Positions 50,120 to 59,338 of a stretch of 64,000 nucleotides of DNA are shown one piece after another. Every line of letters starts with the position of its first letter. Position 1 is the stretch's first letter. The notes under the pieces were generated by a model. The model worked only from the letters and a program-made list of their open reading frames with translations, made no database searches and was not told where the DNA came from. A program made the translations under genes and the position numbers. The stretch comes from CAZCEC01 sp964497615 (GTDB lineage: Bacteria > Chloroflexota > Anaerolineae > Anaerolineales > UBA6663): NCBI GenBank assembly GCA_964497615.1, contig CAZCEC010000003.1, forward strand, positions 1 to 64,000. Reading direction: 5' to 3'.

Positions 50120-50559
50120 GTGTGGTTGAACTGAGGGGGCAAGTTGTCGTCGCGGGAGCGGCGGAGGGAGCGGCCCTGGTCAGCGATGAGCCCCTATCGT
50201 TCTGGGGCGGCTACGACCACCGGACCGGTGAAATCATCGACCGGCGGCATCCCCTCGCGGGGCAGATTGCCGCCGGTCGTGTGCTGGCTGTGCCGTTCAC
50301 CCGGGGGTCGTCCACCACCACGGCGGTGCTGTTGGAGGCAGTTCGCGCCGGCACCGCGCCCGCGGCCATCCTCACCACCGGCCCCGATTCCTTCTTTGCG
50401 CTGGCTTCCGTTGTGGCCAACGAGCTCTATGGGCGGTCCGTTCCCCTCGTGTCACTCGCGGCCGAGGACTTTGCTAAGCTGCGCACGGGGCAGGTCGTCC
50501 GGGTTGCGCTTGACGGCTCCATGCAAGTTACGGACTTGGCGTCACCTCGGCCCGGATGA
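50116..50559 (+). CDS. Aconitase X small (swivelling) subunit, DUF126
   Basis: 147 residues from GTG 50116, overlapping the large-subunit stop; GTG 50107 is an alternative. Signature PFTRGSSTTTAVLLEA (the G-S-S-x-T-T loop), then APAAILTTGPDSFFALASVV and GRSVPLV. It completes the active site of AcnX. Its last 32 nt overlap the convergent lectin-like gene. Confidence 0.9.
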   Translation: MSVVELRGQVVVAGAAEGAALVSDEPLSFWGGYDHRTGEIIDRRHPLAGQIAAGRVLAVPFTRGSSTTTAVLLEAVRAGTAPAAILTTGPDSFFALASVVANELYGRSVPLVSLAAEDFAKLRTGQVVRVALDGSMQVTDLASPRPG

Positions 50560-51016
50560 TCTCCACCGCCACGAGCATATCGCCCTGGTTGTCGCCCAGC
50601 AAGTCGTCGTTGATGCGCAGATACAGCAGCCCAGGCGCCAACGCGATGCCGCTGGCTCGAACCCCCACATAAAACGGCTGGCCATTCTCGCCGATGCGGC
50701 CCAGGAGCGCGCCGCCGCGATGCCCTGGAAGCGGGTAGGTGCTCACCGAGGGCAGCCCGCCAGCCGGGCCGTGCAGGCCCACTATCGGCGAGTAGGCCCA
50801 CTCGCCGTCCGCGCGCAGGGTGTAGTGGTCGCCGGTCTCCAACTTCAGCCCCACCGACTGCCACTGCCGGTAGGAATAGATCGTGTACGAAAGGTCGTCG
50901 CTGCGCCGGGTGGGTTTCCACTCGGCTGGATGAAGGACCCAGCCCAGATTACACAACATTAGAAGGCCCAGTACCAGCCAAAGCAGCGGAGAAGGGCGGC
51001 GCCTGGTGACCTTCAT
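50528..51016 (-). CDS. Membrane-anchored PA-IL-lectin-like domain protein
   Basis: 162 residues. One N-terminal hydrophobic segment (10-27) acts as anchor or signal. The rest (GDHYTLRADGEWAYSP, GALLGRIGENGQPFYVG, LLYLRINDDLLGDNQGDMLV in parts) has the small beta-sandwich pattern of the galactose-binding LecA/PA-IL group, including the calcium-site-like N-D-x4-D-N. Sugar binding is plausible but unproven. Its ATG overlaps the SPFH gene stop. Confidence 0.7.
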   Translation of the reverse strand: MKVTRRRPSPLLWLVLGLLMLCNLGWVLHPAEWKPTRRSDDLSYTIYSYRQWQSVGLKLETGDHYTLRADGEWAYSPIVGLHGPAGGLPSVSTYPLPGHRGGALLGRIGENGQPFYVGVRASGIALAPGLLYLRINDDLLGDNQGDMLVAVEIIRAEVTPSP

Positions 51017-51930
51017 CAGGGCGTCACCCCGGCCTCGGCCGCGTCACGCAGGTCCACAATCGTGCCGCTTGTGTCGCCAATGACCCACTGCGCGGTCCCG
51101 CTTTCGGCAATTTCCTGGGTCCGCAGGTAATCGAGGTACTGCGCGGCGATGTCTGGGTGCTGGCTCAACTCGCCCAAGAGCATGCGGATGGACTGCTGCT
51201 GCGCCGCGGCCAGTTGTGTAATCTGGTAGGCTTCTGCTTCGGCGCGTTTCTGCGCCGCGTAATAGTCGGCATCGGCCAGCACCCGCTGTTGGGCGGCCTC
51301 GGCCTCCGCCTGCGCCTGGCGCTGGGTGGCTACCATGCGGTCTTCGATGGCGCTCACCACGTCCGCGGGCGGCTCCGCGCTCTGAATCTGCACAGTTACG
51401 AATTCGACTCCGTACTGTACCTCGCGCGCGCTCAGCTCATCCAGCATCAACTGGTTGAACGTCGCCCGGTTGTTCATCATGTCCGTCATGGATTGTGAGT
51501 TGGCGACGTCGCGGAGCTTGCCCTGCACCAACTCAAACAGGATCCGTTCAGGATCGTCCACCTCCAGGGCGAAGCGCGCCGGATCAGTGACGCGGTAGGT
51601 GTATTGCAGGGAGACGACCATTTGCAGGTTGTCAGCCGTCACCGCGCTGATGCGTTCCACATAGCCCAGCCGCTCATTCACTTTGACGATCAGGACCGTA
51701 TCCACGTAGGGGATTTGCAGGTGCCAGCCGGGCTCATCCACGGCCAGGAAGCGTCCGCCGCGCAGGTGCAGCCCGCGCTCGTAGGGGTGAATCTTGTACA
51801 GGGCCGCCTGGCTGATCACCAGCAGCACCACCGCTACGAGGATGGCGGCCAGCGCCACCACGCTCACGCGGAAGGCTGCGTCCAGGCGACTGGGCAGGGT
51901 AGGGCGGTCAGGGATGGGAGCAGTCGTCAT
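51016..51930 (-). CDS. SPFH/band-7 (HflC/prohibitin-like) membrane protein
   Basis: 304 residues. N-terminal membrane segment (23-45), then an SPFH domain (GLHLRGGRFLAVDEPGWHLQIP, VVSLQYTYRVTDPARF, SMTDMMNNR) and a long Ala/Gln/Glu-rich coiled coil (about 190-255, QAQAEAEAAQQRVLADADYYAAQK in parts). Such proteins form ring or vault assemblies in membrane microdomains and often modulate proteases. ATG 51930 is preceded by AAGGAG. Confidence 0.9.
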   Translation of the reverse strand: MTTAPIPDRPTLPSRLDAAFRVSVVALAAILVAVVLLVISQAALYKIHPYERGLHLRGGRFLAVDEPGWHLQIPYVDTVLIVKVNERLGYVERISAVTADNLQMVVSLQYTYRVTDPARFALEVDDPERILFELVQGKLRDVANSQSMTDMMNNRATFNQLMLDELSAREVQYGVEFVTVQIQSAEPPADVVSAIEDRMVATQRQAQAEAEAAQQRVLADADYYAAQKRAEAEAYQITQLAAAQQQSIRMLLGELSQHPDIAAQYLDYLRTQEIAESGTAQWVIGDTSGTIVDLRDAAEAGVTP

Positions 51931-52057
51931 GCGTCAAGACTCCTTGTCGGGTAGGGTTCAAAGAGTATGACGAGCCAGGGGGTGGGCTGGTGACTCCCCT
52001 CACCGGCCGTTCGCAACCGCCTGTAATTGCCGGCTATCGTGCTACGGCGGAACTGGG

Positions 52058-54014
52058 CTATGGCGTACGAACGACAGGGGCCTCCCAAAAGTCGCCGCGG
52101 CCATTGTTGAGCAGCACGCGTGCGCCGTCGGGCGACAGGGAGAAGTAGGCGTCCCAGTGTTCCCGGCTGAGGTCCCACACCTGGCCGGTCAGCAGGTCCA
52201 CCGCAATGATGCGGCGCCCATCCTGGGGGTAGGTCTGGACGAGGATGGCCTGCCCATCCGGCAGCCACTGGGGCGCCTCCGTCGCATCGCGCGGCGCAAT
52301 GCTTACGGTTAGTGCAGGCTCACCAGCCAAGTCAACGACCGACAACTCGACGGGCCGCAGATTATTGGGATCTCGGGTGACTACGGCGACCTGATCGGAT
52401 GCGGGCGACCACGCTATTTCGGCCACGGGCTCAATCGATGTGCGTACCACGCTTGGGGAGGTCGTTCCCATCTGGTTCTGTAGATCGGGCACGAGGCAGA
52501 GGGCAGTGCCGCAAACGAATGCCAAGGATCGGCCATCGGAGGCCGGCTGCGGAGCGGCGCTCGGCGAAAAGACCCGCAATCCGCCCAGCGCCAGGACCGG
52601 CGCGCGCCCATCGTACCCGACGACCCAAGCCGCCCCATCCGAGAAGAACCACGCGCCTTCGGCGGACAGTCCCGGCAAAGCATCGCTTTGCAGTCCTGTT
52701 ACAAGCTGCCGCTCCCCAGCCGAGCGCGAGTCACCGAGTGGCACCGCCATCAACGCATACCGGCGAACCGGGTTGACCGCAGCCGCGTCCGGATCGAACC
52801 GGGTGTAGATCACATACTGGCTGTCAGGCGACCAGCCATAGTTGTAAATGTCGCCGGTGGCCGCCAGGGTGGGCGCCGCGCCATCCAGCGGCACGACCCA
52901 CAATTGGCGCGCGCGAATGCCCTCCATCACGACCAAGAAGCGGGCAGCATCCGGCGACCAGACCAACTGCTGCACGCGCACGCTGCTCCACAGCCAATGG
53001 TAGGGATTGACCTCGTCGAGGCGCTGCGCGGCCGGCGCGATGTCGTCCAGCCGCCGGGCCATCCCGAGTTGGATGGGCGTCTGCGGGCCGGCAAAGGGCT
53101 GGCCGGGCAGCGCGAGATGCTGGCTGCGCAAGCGCTCCAGGCCGTCCACCTGCCAGCCGGTCCGCCAGAAGCCGCCCAGGCTGTAGGCCGGCATCGCCAG
53201 CGGCACCGGGTACACACGCGAGGTTCCGTCGGCGTAGATGAACCGTGTCGTCACCAGCGCCACATCGGGATGGTTCGGATGCAGACCCACGCGCAGGAAT
53301 TCGTAGCCGCGCAAGGGCTGCGCCGGGTCCAGCGGCGTGAGCCCAACCATGCCAATCAACTGATCCAACCTTGGCCGCAGGGTGCGCTCCGGCGCGCCGG
53401 CAAGGACAAACGAGTTCTTGAACGGCAGGTTGGGGTCGTAGCTGTAGCCGCCGGCCACGCGCCAGTACAACCCAATTGGGTTGGGAATGCTTGATACCTN
53501 NNNNNNNNNGAAAACCCGCCAGGAGCGCGCCGCCCACGGCTGGCCACTTGCTGCGCCGGCTGAGGATAAACAAGAGCCCGACGATCAGCAGAGCCATGCC
53601 AATCCAGGGCAGGGCCGGCAGCCACGGTGATGGCGGCCGCACCACGGCCGGCGGCAGGGTCAGTCCCGGCTCCGGGAGAGCTCCGCCAGGCGTGGGTCCA
53701 TCACTACCGGCGGCCTGCGCTGCCTGCTGGGCGTAGAGGGCCAGCATCCAGATGATGGCGCTGAGACCGCCGGTGGCCAGCACGCTGCCCAGGCGGCCCA
53801 GCCAGGCGGGTTGGCTGCCGGGCGCCCGCCACGCGCGCCGGCGTGGCCGCAGCACCGGCATGGCGCGTAGCCCTTCGTCCTGCCGCCGATACTCACTCAA
53901 GAGAGTCCGGCACCCTGTGCAAGCGGCCAGATGCGCATCCACCTCGCGCCGTTCGGCGGGCGGCAGGCTGGCGTAGTAGGCCAGGGCCTCGGTGGGGTGG
54001 GGTGGGGCGCTCAT
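52058..54014 (-). CDS. Anti-sigma factor with zinc finger, membrane segments and TolB-like beta-propeller (spans assembly gap)
   Basis: About 650 residues once the gap is closed. The N-terminus carries the HxxxCxxC motif (His28, Cys32, Cys35 in HLAACTGC) of zinc-binding anti-sigma domains. Two hydrophobic segments (about 80-100 and 129-153) follow. The C-terminal 480 residues are repeats of TolB/WD40 type (WSPDAARFLVVMEG, WSPDSQYVIYTRFD, SPDGARVLLNNGRG). Removing the ten Ns and joining the flanks directly gives the in-frame AGFQVSSIPNPIG, so it is one gene. ATG 54014 overlaps the ECF sigma stop. It should hold the sigma factor until the external propeller senses something. Confidence 0.85.
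53500..53509. other. Assembly gap (10 N) within the anti-sigma gene
   Basis: Unresolved bases. Direct joining of the flanks restores the reading frame, so little or nothing is missing. Confidence 0.95.
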
Positions 54015-54580
54015 TGATAGGCCTCGCGCAACTGGCGCCGGGCGCGGGCGAGGCGCTGCTTCACGGCATCGGCCGAGAGGTTGAGCGCCAACGCGATGTC
54101 GGCGATTGAGCAGTCCTGACAGGTGTACAGTACCAGGGGGATGCGGTACTCCGGCGCGAGTTTTCCCAGGGCACGCTGCATGCGGGCGGTTTCGAGCGCG
54201 CCTTCCTCCGGTCCTTCCACCGCCAGCCTTGAATCGCTGCCCAGGAGGGGCAGCCAGGCCAATAGCCGGGCGCGCCGCAGGTGGTCGCGGGCCGCATTGG
54301 TGGCGATACGGTACAGCCAAGCTCGTGGATTGTCGACCTGGGCCAGGGTGCGGCGTGATCGCCAGGCGCGCGCGAACGCCTCCTGACAAAGGTCTTCAGC
54401 CTGGGCCGGGTCGCCCACCAACCGGAAGAGGTAATTCAGAATCGGCGCCTGAAGGTCGGCGTAGAGGCGCTCAAAGAGGCGCTCAACGTCACCTATCCGC
54501 GCGGGCAGGGTGTCGGCCATGGTCGCTGGCAGGGTCAGGACGGCGGCCCGCAGGCGCGGATCTGACAGACGATCTCTCAC
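54011..54580 (-). CDS. ECF-family RNA polymerase sigma factor
   Basis: 189 residues from GTG 54580. Sigma region 2: LFRLVGDPAQAEDLCQEAFARAW and NPRAWLYRIATNAARDHLRR (in parts); region 4: YRIPLVLYTCQDCSIADIALALNLSADAVKQRLARAR. It is co-translated with the anti-sigma gene (ATGA). A -10-like CATACT at 54590-54585 on the minus strand lies 4 nt before the GTG, so the mRNA may be leaderless. Target genes are not identifiable. Confidence 0.93.
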   Translation of the reverse strand: MRDRLSDPRLRAAVLTLPATMADTLPARIGDVERLFERLYADLQAPILNYLFRLVGDPAQAEDLCQEAFARAWRSRRTLAQVDNPRAWLYRIATNAARDHLRRARLLAWLPLLGSDSRLAVEGPEEGALETARMQRALGKLAPEYRIPLVLYTCQDCSIADIALALNLSADAVKQRLARARRQLREAYQ

Positions 54581-54627
54581 GCCGAGTATGACGACCGGCG
54601 GGCCGCTTTGGTGACATCCGCTGAACT

Positions 54628-57600
54628 CTAGCCGGGCCGTTGGTCAGTTCGCTTTGGCGGGTTGATGTCGCCGGATTCAGCCTGTAAGCCGGGGGCGACC
54701 AGATCGACCTGCGCGCGGACCAGGGCGTCCGTCGAGGCGCCTTCGCCAGCGCGAACAGCGCGCTGGTAGACTTCCGGGGCCATGCGCTGGGCGGCAGTTG
54801 CCAGCATCTGCCGGGCGCGCTGCTTGGTGGCGAATTCGGCGGTCCGGTGCCCGGCGACATGGGCGAGTTGGCGCACCGCCCGGTCAACCTCGCCCCACTC
54901 AAGGGAGATGGATGATAGCCCGACCAGGCTGTCCATCGCGACCGGATAGTCCGAATGACCCAGGCTGTCTTTCAGCGCCTCTCGAAACAGCCGTTCAGCT
55001 TCCTCGAGGCGGCCTTGCCCGCGCCGGATGTTCCCGGCAACGTTCAGAGCACGCGGGCCCAGCGAGAACTGGCGGGACTTCAACAGGCGTTCCAGGTCGC
55101 GAATGTGACTGTCGGCCTCGGCCCAGCGACCTTGGGCGATGGCGAGCATCGCCATGTGCTCGTAGGAGTAGGTCAGGCCGCCGGTAACGTCCGTGCCCTC
55201 GCGCAGCGCCTTGGCCTCAGCCAGTAACCGTGCGGCCTCATCCAAATTGCCCTCGTCCATACACAGCAGGCCCAGGTTGTCGAGGGAACCGGCGACCCCC
55301 AGTTGATCACCCAGTTCCCGCGAAATGGCCATGCTCTCGTTGTGCTGGCGTCTCGATTCGGCGTGATGGCCCAGCCGGCGCGCCACATACCCGGCATAAT
55401 CCAGGCACAAGGACAAGGCGTAGCGGTCATCGAGCTTGCGCGCGATCTCCAGGCTAGCCTGATAGTAGCCCAGCGCCTCCTCGTACTCCCCCACGTGGTG
55501 TACCAACTCGCCCAGGTCGAGCAGCAAAGACGCCTCCGACCAGGCGTCGCCCAGCGCGCGCCGCAGGTTGAGGCTCTCGCTGAAAAGGCGGCGGGCTTCC
55601 TGGTGTTGGCCCCGGTATTGGGCCATCCAGCCCAACCGCAGGAGGACCTGAGCCTTGCCCCACTGGTCGCCGGTCTCTTCGAAATAGGCCAGGCTGTCGG
55701 CGAAGGCGCTTTCCGCCTCTTCCCGCGTGATGATGGGCACGATCAAATTGACGTACGCCAAGACAGGCCGCGCGTTCAAACGCCGCAATTCGGACAGCGC
55801 AGTCCGCCCCTCCTCGAAGGCATCCGCCGGCCGCGCCGTCCGCCAACAGAACCAACTGCGCCAGGCCCGGATCTTGGCGACCACGGTGGCCCATTGGTCG
55901 CTCTCGCCGGCCCTGGGGCCGATGACGGTCAACACCTGGCGCAGCAATTCCTCGCCTTCATTCAACCGGCTGCGGATATCAAAATACAGGTGGAGACCGT
56001 CAACGTACAGATCCACCTCCGCCGGTCCGGCGTGGCCGGCAGCATAGCGAAAGCCGGCTCGAATGTTCTCGACCTCGCGGCCCATCTGCTGCAAGGCCGC
56101 CATCTGGCCAGGGCCTTTGAGCGCCAACTCGTGGTCGCGCACATAGGCGCCATAGAAGCGGCTGTGCCGGGCCCGTGTGTTGCGTTCTTCGCCGGGGTCC
56201 TCCGCCAGTCGCTCGGCTGCGAACTGCCGGAGCGCCTGATGCAGCCAATAGCGACCGGTGGACTGGCGATAAAGGAGGGATTTGTCCACCAGGCTGGCCA
56301 ACATGGCGAGATCGGCGCCGGCAACGCCAGCCGCTGCCTCGCGGTCAAAGCCGCCCTGAAACACCGCCAGTCTCCGGAAGACGGACTGCTCCTGCTCCGC
56401 CAGCAGGCCCCAGGAATAGTCAAACACCACGCGCAGGCTGTGGTGGCGTTCAGGGATATTCCGCATGGGGCTGGTAAGAAAATCGAGGCTGCGCTCCATC
56501 TCGGAGGCGATCTCGCCCAGTGACAGGGTCTTCGTCCAGGCGGCCGCGATCTCCAACCCTAACGGCAGGCCTTCCACGAGTTGGCAAATGCGGGCGGCAT
56601 TCGCCCAGTCCGCGTCGTCAATGCGAAAGCCCGCCGATACCTTGCGGGCGTTTTGGATGAATAGCTGCACCGCGCTGTAGGTTTCGTAGTCCGCGGACTG
56701 GCCGTTCGCCCGTGCGGCACCGTTGGCGCCCGGGAAGGCCATGCCGCCGACCGCCAGCACCCATTCCTCCGCCAGGTTGAACCGCTCGCGGGATGTCACC
56801 AGGAGTTTCACGTGCTGCGTGGTCCGCAACAGGTCTAGCATGACCGTGGTGCCCGCAAGCAAGTGCTCGAAGTTATCCAGCACCAACAGCATCCGCTTGG
56901 CGCGCAAGAATTCGGACAACTGCCGCAGGGGCCGCTGGGGATCATCCTGATCGGGCCGGCCGTAGAATGCAAACCCGACCGCATCGGCGATGGCGGGCAC
57001 AATGAAGATTGGGTCAAACACCGGCGCGAGCGGCACAAAGCAGACGCCGTCCGCAAAAGGGCCCTGGCCAGCCTCGGCCGCCTGGCGCGCCCGGTGAGCG
57101 GCTTCCAACGCGAGGCGCGTCTTGCCCGTGCCGCCCGGGCCGGTCAATGTCAGCAGCCGGCAATTGGGCTGACCCAGCATCTGGCTGACTTCTTCCAACT
57201 CGGCTTTCCGCCCAATGAAGGGCGTGGCCGCGGTGGGCAGCGGCTGCGGCGGCTGGATGGGGGCAGTTGGCTCGTGAGGGGTTGGGCGCGGCAGGGGCGC
57301 GGCGGGGAGCGCGCCACCATCACCTGGCCCCGACCGAATCTCGTTGTACAGCTTGACGGTTTCCGGCTGCGGGGCTACATCAAGTTCGGCCCGCAGCAGG
57401 CGCTCTGTCTCATGATAATGGGCGATGGCGGCGCTGCTTTGATGGCCGAGGTGGTATAGCCGCATGAGGCGGCGGTGAGCTTCCTCGTTGTAGGCATCCA
57501 ACCGGAGCCACTGGCGCGTTGCCTGCACTGCTTCCTCGATGCGCCCGGCGGCCTGGTACAGGCCGATGAGCCGGTCAAGCACGCTGGCGTAGTCTCGCCG

Positions 57601-58122
57601 CAGCGCCTCCGCCTGGAAGAATACCCACTCGTCAAAGTCGGGCGCGTCCTTCAGGCTGAAACCGGCCAGGAAATGATCGGTGTACAGGCGCGCTGCCTCC
57701 GCCAGCGGATGGCGGGTCAGTGCCACGTCGCCAGCCGCCGCTTGGCCCGCCATGCGCGCCTCGGCCAGGCAGACGCGAAAGGCCGCAACATCCACCCACA
57801 GCCGGCTGACATCCACGCTGGCCGCCTTCCTCTCGACGACGAGCGATACCGTGTCGCGGTCCGCCACGATCCAGCCTTCGCCAATTACCTGATTGACTTC
57901 CCAGAGCGCCCGCCGCAAATAGGCCAGGGCACGTCCGAGTTCGTAGCCAGGCCAAAGCAGCGCCGCCAGGGTCTCACGGCCGTGGCCAGCGCCGCCGCGC
58001 TGCCCGTGCTCGACCGCCAAATAGGCCAGCAAAGCCAGGGCCTTGCGGCGTTCCGTGGTGACTGGGGCGTCGTTGACGACAATCCGAGGCGGGCCAAACA
58101 GGCGCAGTTCGAGGTTTGACAT
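54628..58122 (-). CDS. BTAD-type transcriptional regulator with NB-ARC ATPase and TPR repeats
   Basis: 1164 residues. Residues 1-100 are an OmpR-like winged helix (LELRLFGPPRIVV, LLAYLAVEHG, ALAYLRRALWEVN); 110-260 a bacterial transcriptional activation domain (BTAD). A Pro-rich linker leads to an NB-ARC/STAND ATPase: PFIGRKAELEEV, P-loop GPGGTGKT (328-335), MLLVLDNFEHL and TSRERF. The C-terminal half is TPR-like repeats (YEEALGYYQASLEIARKL, and so on). This is the AfsR/SARP-like architecture in which ligand-triggered ATP exchange promotes DNA binding. It shares its promoter region with the divergent comB-like gene, a possible target. Confidence 0.92.
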   Translation of the reverse strand: MSNLELRLFGPPRIVVNDAPVTTERRKALALLAYLAVEHGQRGGAGHGRETLAALLWPGYELGRALAYLRRALWEVNQVIGEGWIVADRDTVSLVVERKAASVDVSRLWVDVAAFRVCLAEARMAGQAAAGDVALTRHPLAEAARLYTDHFLAGFSLKDAPDFDEWVFFQAEALRRDYASVLDRLIGLYQAAGRIEEAVQATRQWLRLDAYNEEAHRRLMRLYHLGHQSSAAIAHYHETERLLRAELDVAPQPETVKLYNEIRSGPGDGGALPAAPLPRPTPHEPTAPIQPPQPLPTAATPFIGRKAELEEVSQMLGQPNCRLLTLTGPGGTGKTRLALEAAHRARQAAEAGQGPFADGVCFVPLAPVFDPIFIVPAIADAVGFAFYGRPDQDDPQRPLRQLSEFLRAKRMLLVLDNFEHLLAGTTVMLDLLRTTQHVKLLVTSRERFNLAEEWVLAVGGMAFPGANGAARANGQSADYETYSAVQLFIQNARKVSAGFRIDDADWANAARICQLVEGLPLGLEIAAAWTKTLSLGEIASEMERSLDFLTSPMRNIPERHHSLRVVFDYSWGLLAEQEQSVFRRLAVFQGGFDREAAAGVAGADLAMLASLVDKSLLYRQSTGRYWLHQALRQFAAERLAEDPGEERNTRARHSRFYGAYVRDHELALKGPGQMAALQQMGREVENIRAGFRYAAGHAGPAEVDLYVDGLHLYFDIRSRLNEGEELLRQVLTVIGPRAGESDQWATVVAKIRAWRSWFCWRTARPADAFEEGRTALSELRRLNARPVLAYVNLIVPIITREEAESAFADSLAYFEETGDQWGKAQVLLRLGWMAQYRGQHQEARRLFSESLNLRRALGDAWSEASLLLDLGELVHHVGEYEEALGYYQASLEIARKLDDRYALSLCLDYAGYVARRLGHHAESRRQHNESMAISRELGDQLGVAGSLDNLGLLCMDEGNLDEAARLLAEAKALREGTDVTGGLTYSYEHMAMLAIAQGRWAEADSHIRDLERLLKSRQFSLGPRALNVAGNIRRGQGRLEEAERLFREALKDSLGHSDYPVAMDSLVGLSSISLEWGEVDRAVRQLAHVAGHRTAEFATKQRARQMLATAAQRMAPEVYQRAVRAGEGASTDALVRAQVDLVAPGLQAESGDINPPKRTDQRPG

Positions 58123-58145
58123 GAGACCAGCTTGCTTGCACCTGC

Positions 58146-58153
58146 ATTATACT
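58146..58153. promoter_or_regulatory. Overlapping bidirectional promoter
   Basis: Minus-strand -10 TATAAT (58151-58146) and plus-strand -10 TATACT (58148-58153) overlap by four base pairs. The plus transcript would begin at the comB start (GTG 58160), the minus transcript about 16-18 nt before ATG 58122. Confidence 0.6.
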
Positions 58154-58159
58154 TGAGCC

Positions 58160-58882
58160 GTGATGGACGATAGCAAGTTTCCGCTACCCGCGGTGCAGTG
58201 TGCATGGGGCTACATGGGGCTGTCGGCTGGCTTGGCCCAAGCGGCTGCAGTCGTCATCGTCGACGTGCTTTCATTCAGCACCTCGGTTGACATTGCCGTC
58301 GGGCGGGGCGCGCGCGTCTACCCTTTTCGGGGTTCGCCTGAAGAGGCCGCGGCCCTGGCGGAAGCGCGCGGAGCGGTGCTGGCCAGCCGCGATCGGCATC
58401 GGGGCTTCTCGCTCTCGCCGCACTCGCTGCTCGGGTTGCCGCCGGGCGCCAGCCTGATTCTTCCCTCGCCCAATGGCGGGCTGCTTTCGGCCAGCACGGG
58501 CGGCGTGCCCACATTCTGTGGCTGTGTGCGCAATGCCACCGCCGTCGCGCGCGCGGCTGCCAGTTGCGGCGCGCCGATACTGGTGGTGGCCGCGGGCGAG
58601 CGCTGGCCCGACGGGAGCCTGCGGCCTGGCGCGGAGGACTGGCTGGGCGCGGGGGCCATCATTCACGGACTCCCAGGCCGCCGCTCTCCGGACGCGGCGC
58701 TGGCGGAGGCCGGCTTTCTGGCGGGCCGCGACGATCTACTTGGACTGCTTCAAAGCTGCGCTTCTGGCCAAGAACTTATCGAAAGGGGCTGCGCGCCGGA
58801 TGTGAGGCTGGCGGCCGAGCTGGATGTCAGCCGGATTGCGCCGCGGCTGATGGACGGCGCGTTTCAGGCGGCGGAGGATTGA
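58160..58882 (+). CDS. ComB-family 2-phosphosulfolactate phosphatase-like protein
   Basis: 240 residues from GTG 58160 (ATG 58163 adjacent). ComB signatures: VVIVDVLSFSTSVDIAV, ASLILPSPNGGLLS, NATAVARAAASCGAPILVVAAGERWPDGSLRPGAEDWLGAGAI in parts (acidic Mg ligands E-R-W and E-D-W). The archetype dephosphorylates 2-phosphosulfolactate in coenzyme M synthesis; in non-methanogens the substrate is often different or unknown. Possibly regulated by the divergent BTAD protein. Confidence 0.88.
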   Translation: MMDDSKFPLPAVQCAWGYMGLSAGLAQAAAVVIVDVLSFSTSVDIAVGRGARVYPFRGSPEEAAALAEARGAVLASRDRHRGFSLSPHSLLGLPPGASLILPSPNGGLLSASTGGVPTFCGCVRNATAVARAAASCGAPILVVAAGERWPDGSLRPGAEDWLGAGAIIHGLPGRRSPDAALAEAGFLAGRDDLLGLLQSCASGQELIERGCAPDVRLAAELDVSRIAPRLMDGAFQAAED

Positions 58883-58906
58883 CGAATGGGGCCGCTTGTG
58901 TATAAT
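58879..58906 (+). promoter_or_regulatory. Promoter of tRNA-Lys
   Basis: TTGACG (58879-58884), 16-bp spacer, TATAAT (58901-58906), overlapping the comB stop. It ends 13 nt before the tRNA. Confidence 0.8.
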
Positions 58907-58919
58907 TTTGCTGAGCGAC

Positions 58920-58992
58920 GGCCCCATAGCTCAATTGGCAGAGCAATTGACTCTTAATCAATGGGTTGTAGGTTCAAGTCCTACTGGGGTCA
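58920..58992 (+). tRNA. tRNA-Lys (anticodon CTT)
   Basis: A 73-nt cloverleaf. Acceptor GGCCCCA pairs with TGGGGTC (one G-T pair), D arm GCTC/GAGC, anticodon stem ATTGA/TCAAT with loop CTCTTAA giving anticodon CTT, T arm GTAGG-TTCAAGT-CCTAC. Discriminator A58992; 3' CCA is not encoded, consistent with the CCA-adding enzyme nearby. Confidence 0.95.
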
Positions 58993-58998
58993 CTCTTC

Positions 58999-59024
58999 AA
59001 AGGCCTGCTGACAGGCCTTTTTTT
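58999..59024 (+). terminator. Intrinsic terminator after tRNA-Lys
   Basis: AAAGGCCTG (58999-59007), CTGA loop, CAGGCCTTT (59012-59020), continuing into an unbroken run of seven T (59018-59024). Confidence 0.92.
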
Positions 59025-59041
59025 ATACGGAGGACCGAACC

Positions 59042-59338
59042 GTGCAGACGTGCGGAAACTGCCAGTCTCAATCACCTGATGTCGTGAGGACCTGCCCCCG
59101 GTGCGGCGCAGACTTGAGCGAACAGTCGCTGACCTCGCTGGCGCGCAAGCGTTTGCAGGCCAATGACCGCGTCAGCCAGATCCGCGTTGCAGTGGCGCAC
59201 GACTGCTGCCCGGCGTGTGCGGCGGTTCAAGGCGCCTATGCCAAGGAGGCTGTGCCGATTCTGCCGGTGGAGGGTTGCTCGCACGGCAACGGCTGCCGGT
59301 GCTTCTACGAGCCGGTGCTCACCGAAATCTACCCCTGA
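59042..59338 (+). CDS. Small multi-cysteine zinc-binding protein
   Basis: 98 residues from GTG 59042 after a strong GGAGG. N-terminal zinc ribbon CGNC/CPRC (4-21), a helix, then CCPAC and a C-terminal GCSHGNGCRCFYEP, so a second metal site. The last pattern resembles the C-terminal metal motif of some phage minor head proteins, but no phage gene is nearby. Function unknown. The last 10 nt overlap the convergent CCA gene. Confidence 0.75.
   Translation: MQTCGNCQSQSPDVVRTCPRCGADLSEQSLTSLARKRLQANDRVSQIRVAVAHDCCPACAAVQGAYAKEAVPILPVEGCSHGNGCRCFYEPVLTEIYP

Noticed and set aside
59042..59338. Phage minor head protein fragment
   Set aside because: Only the C-terminal Cys/His pattern is reminiscent; the gene has its own ribosome site, a complete N-terminal zinc ribbon and no phage neighbours.
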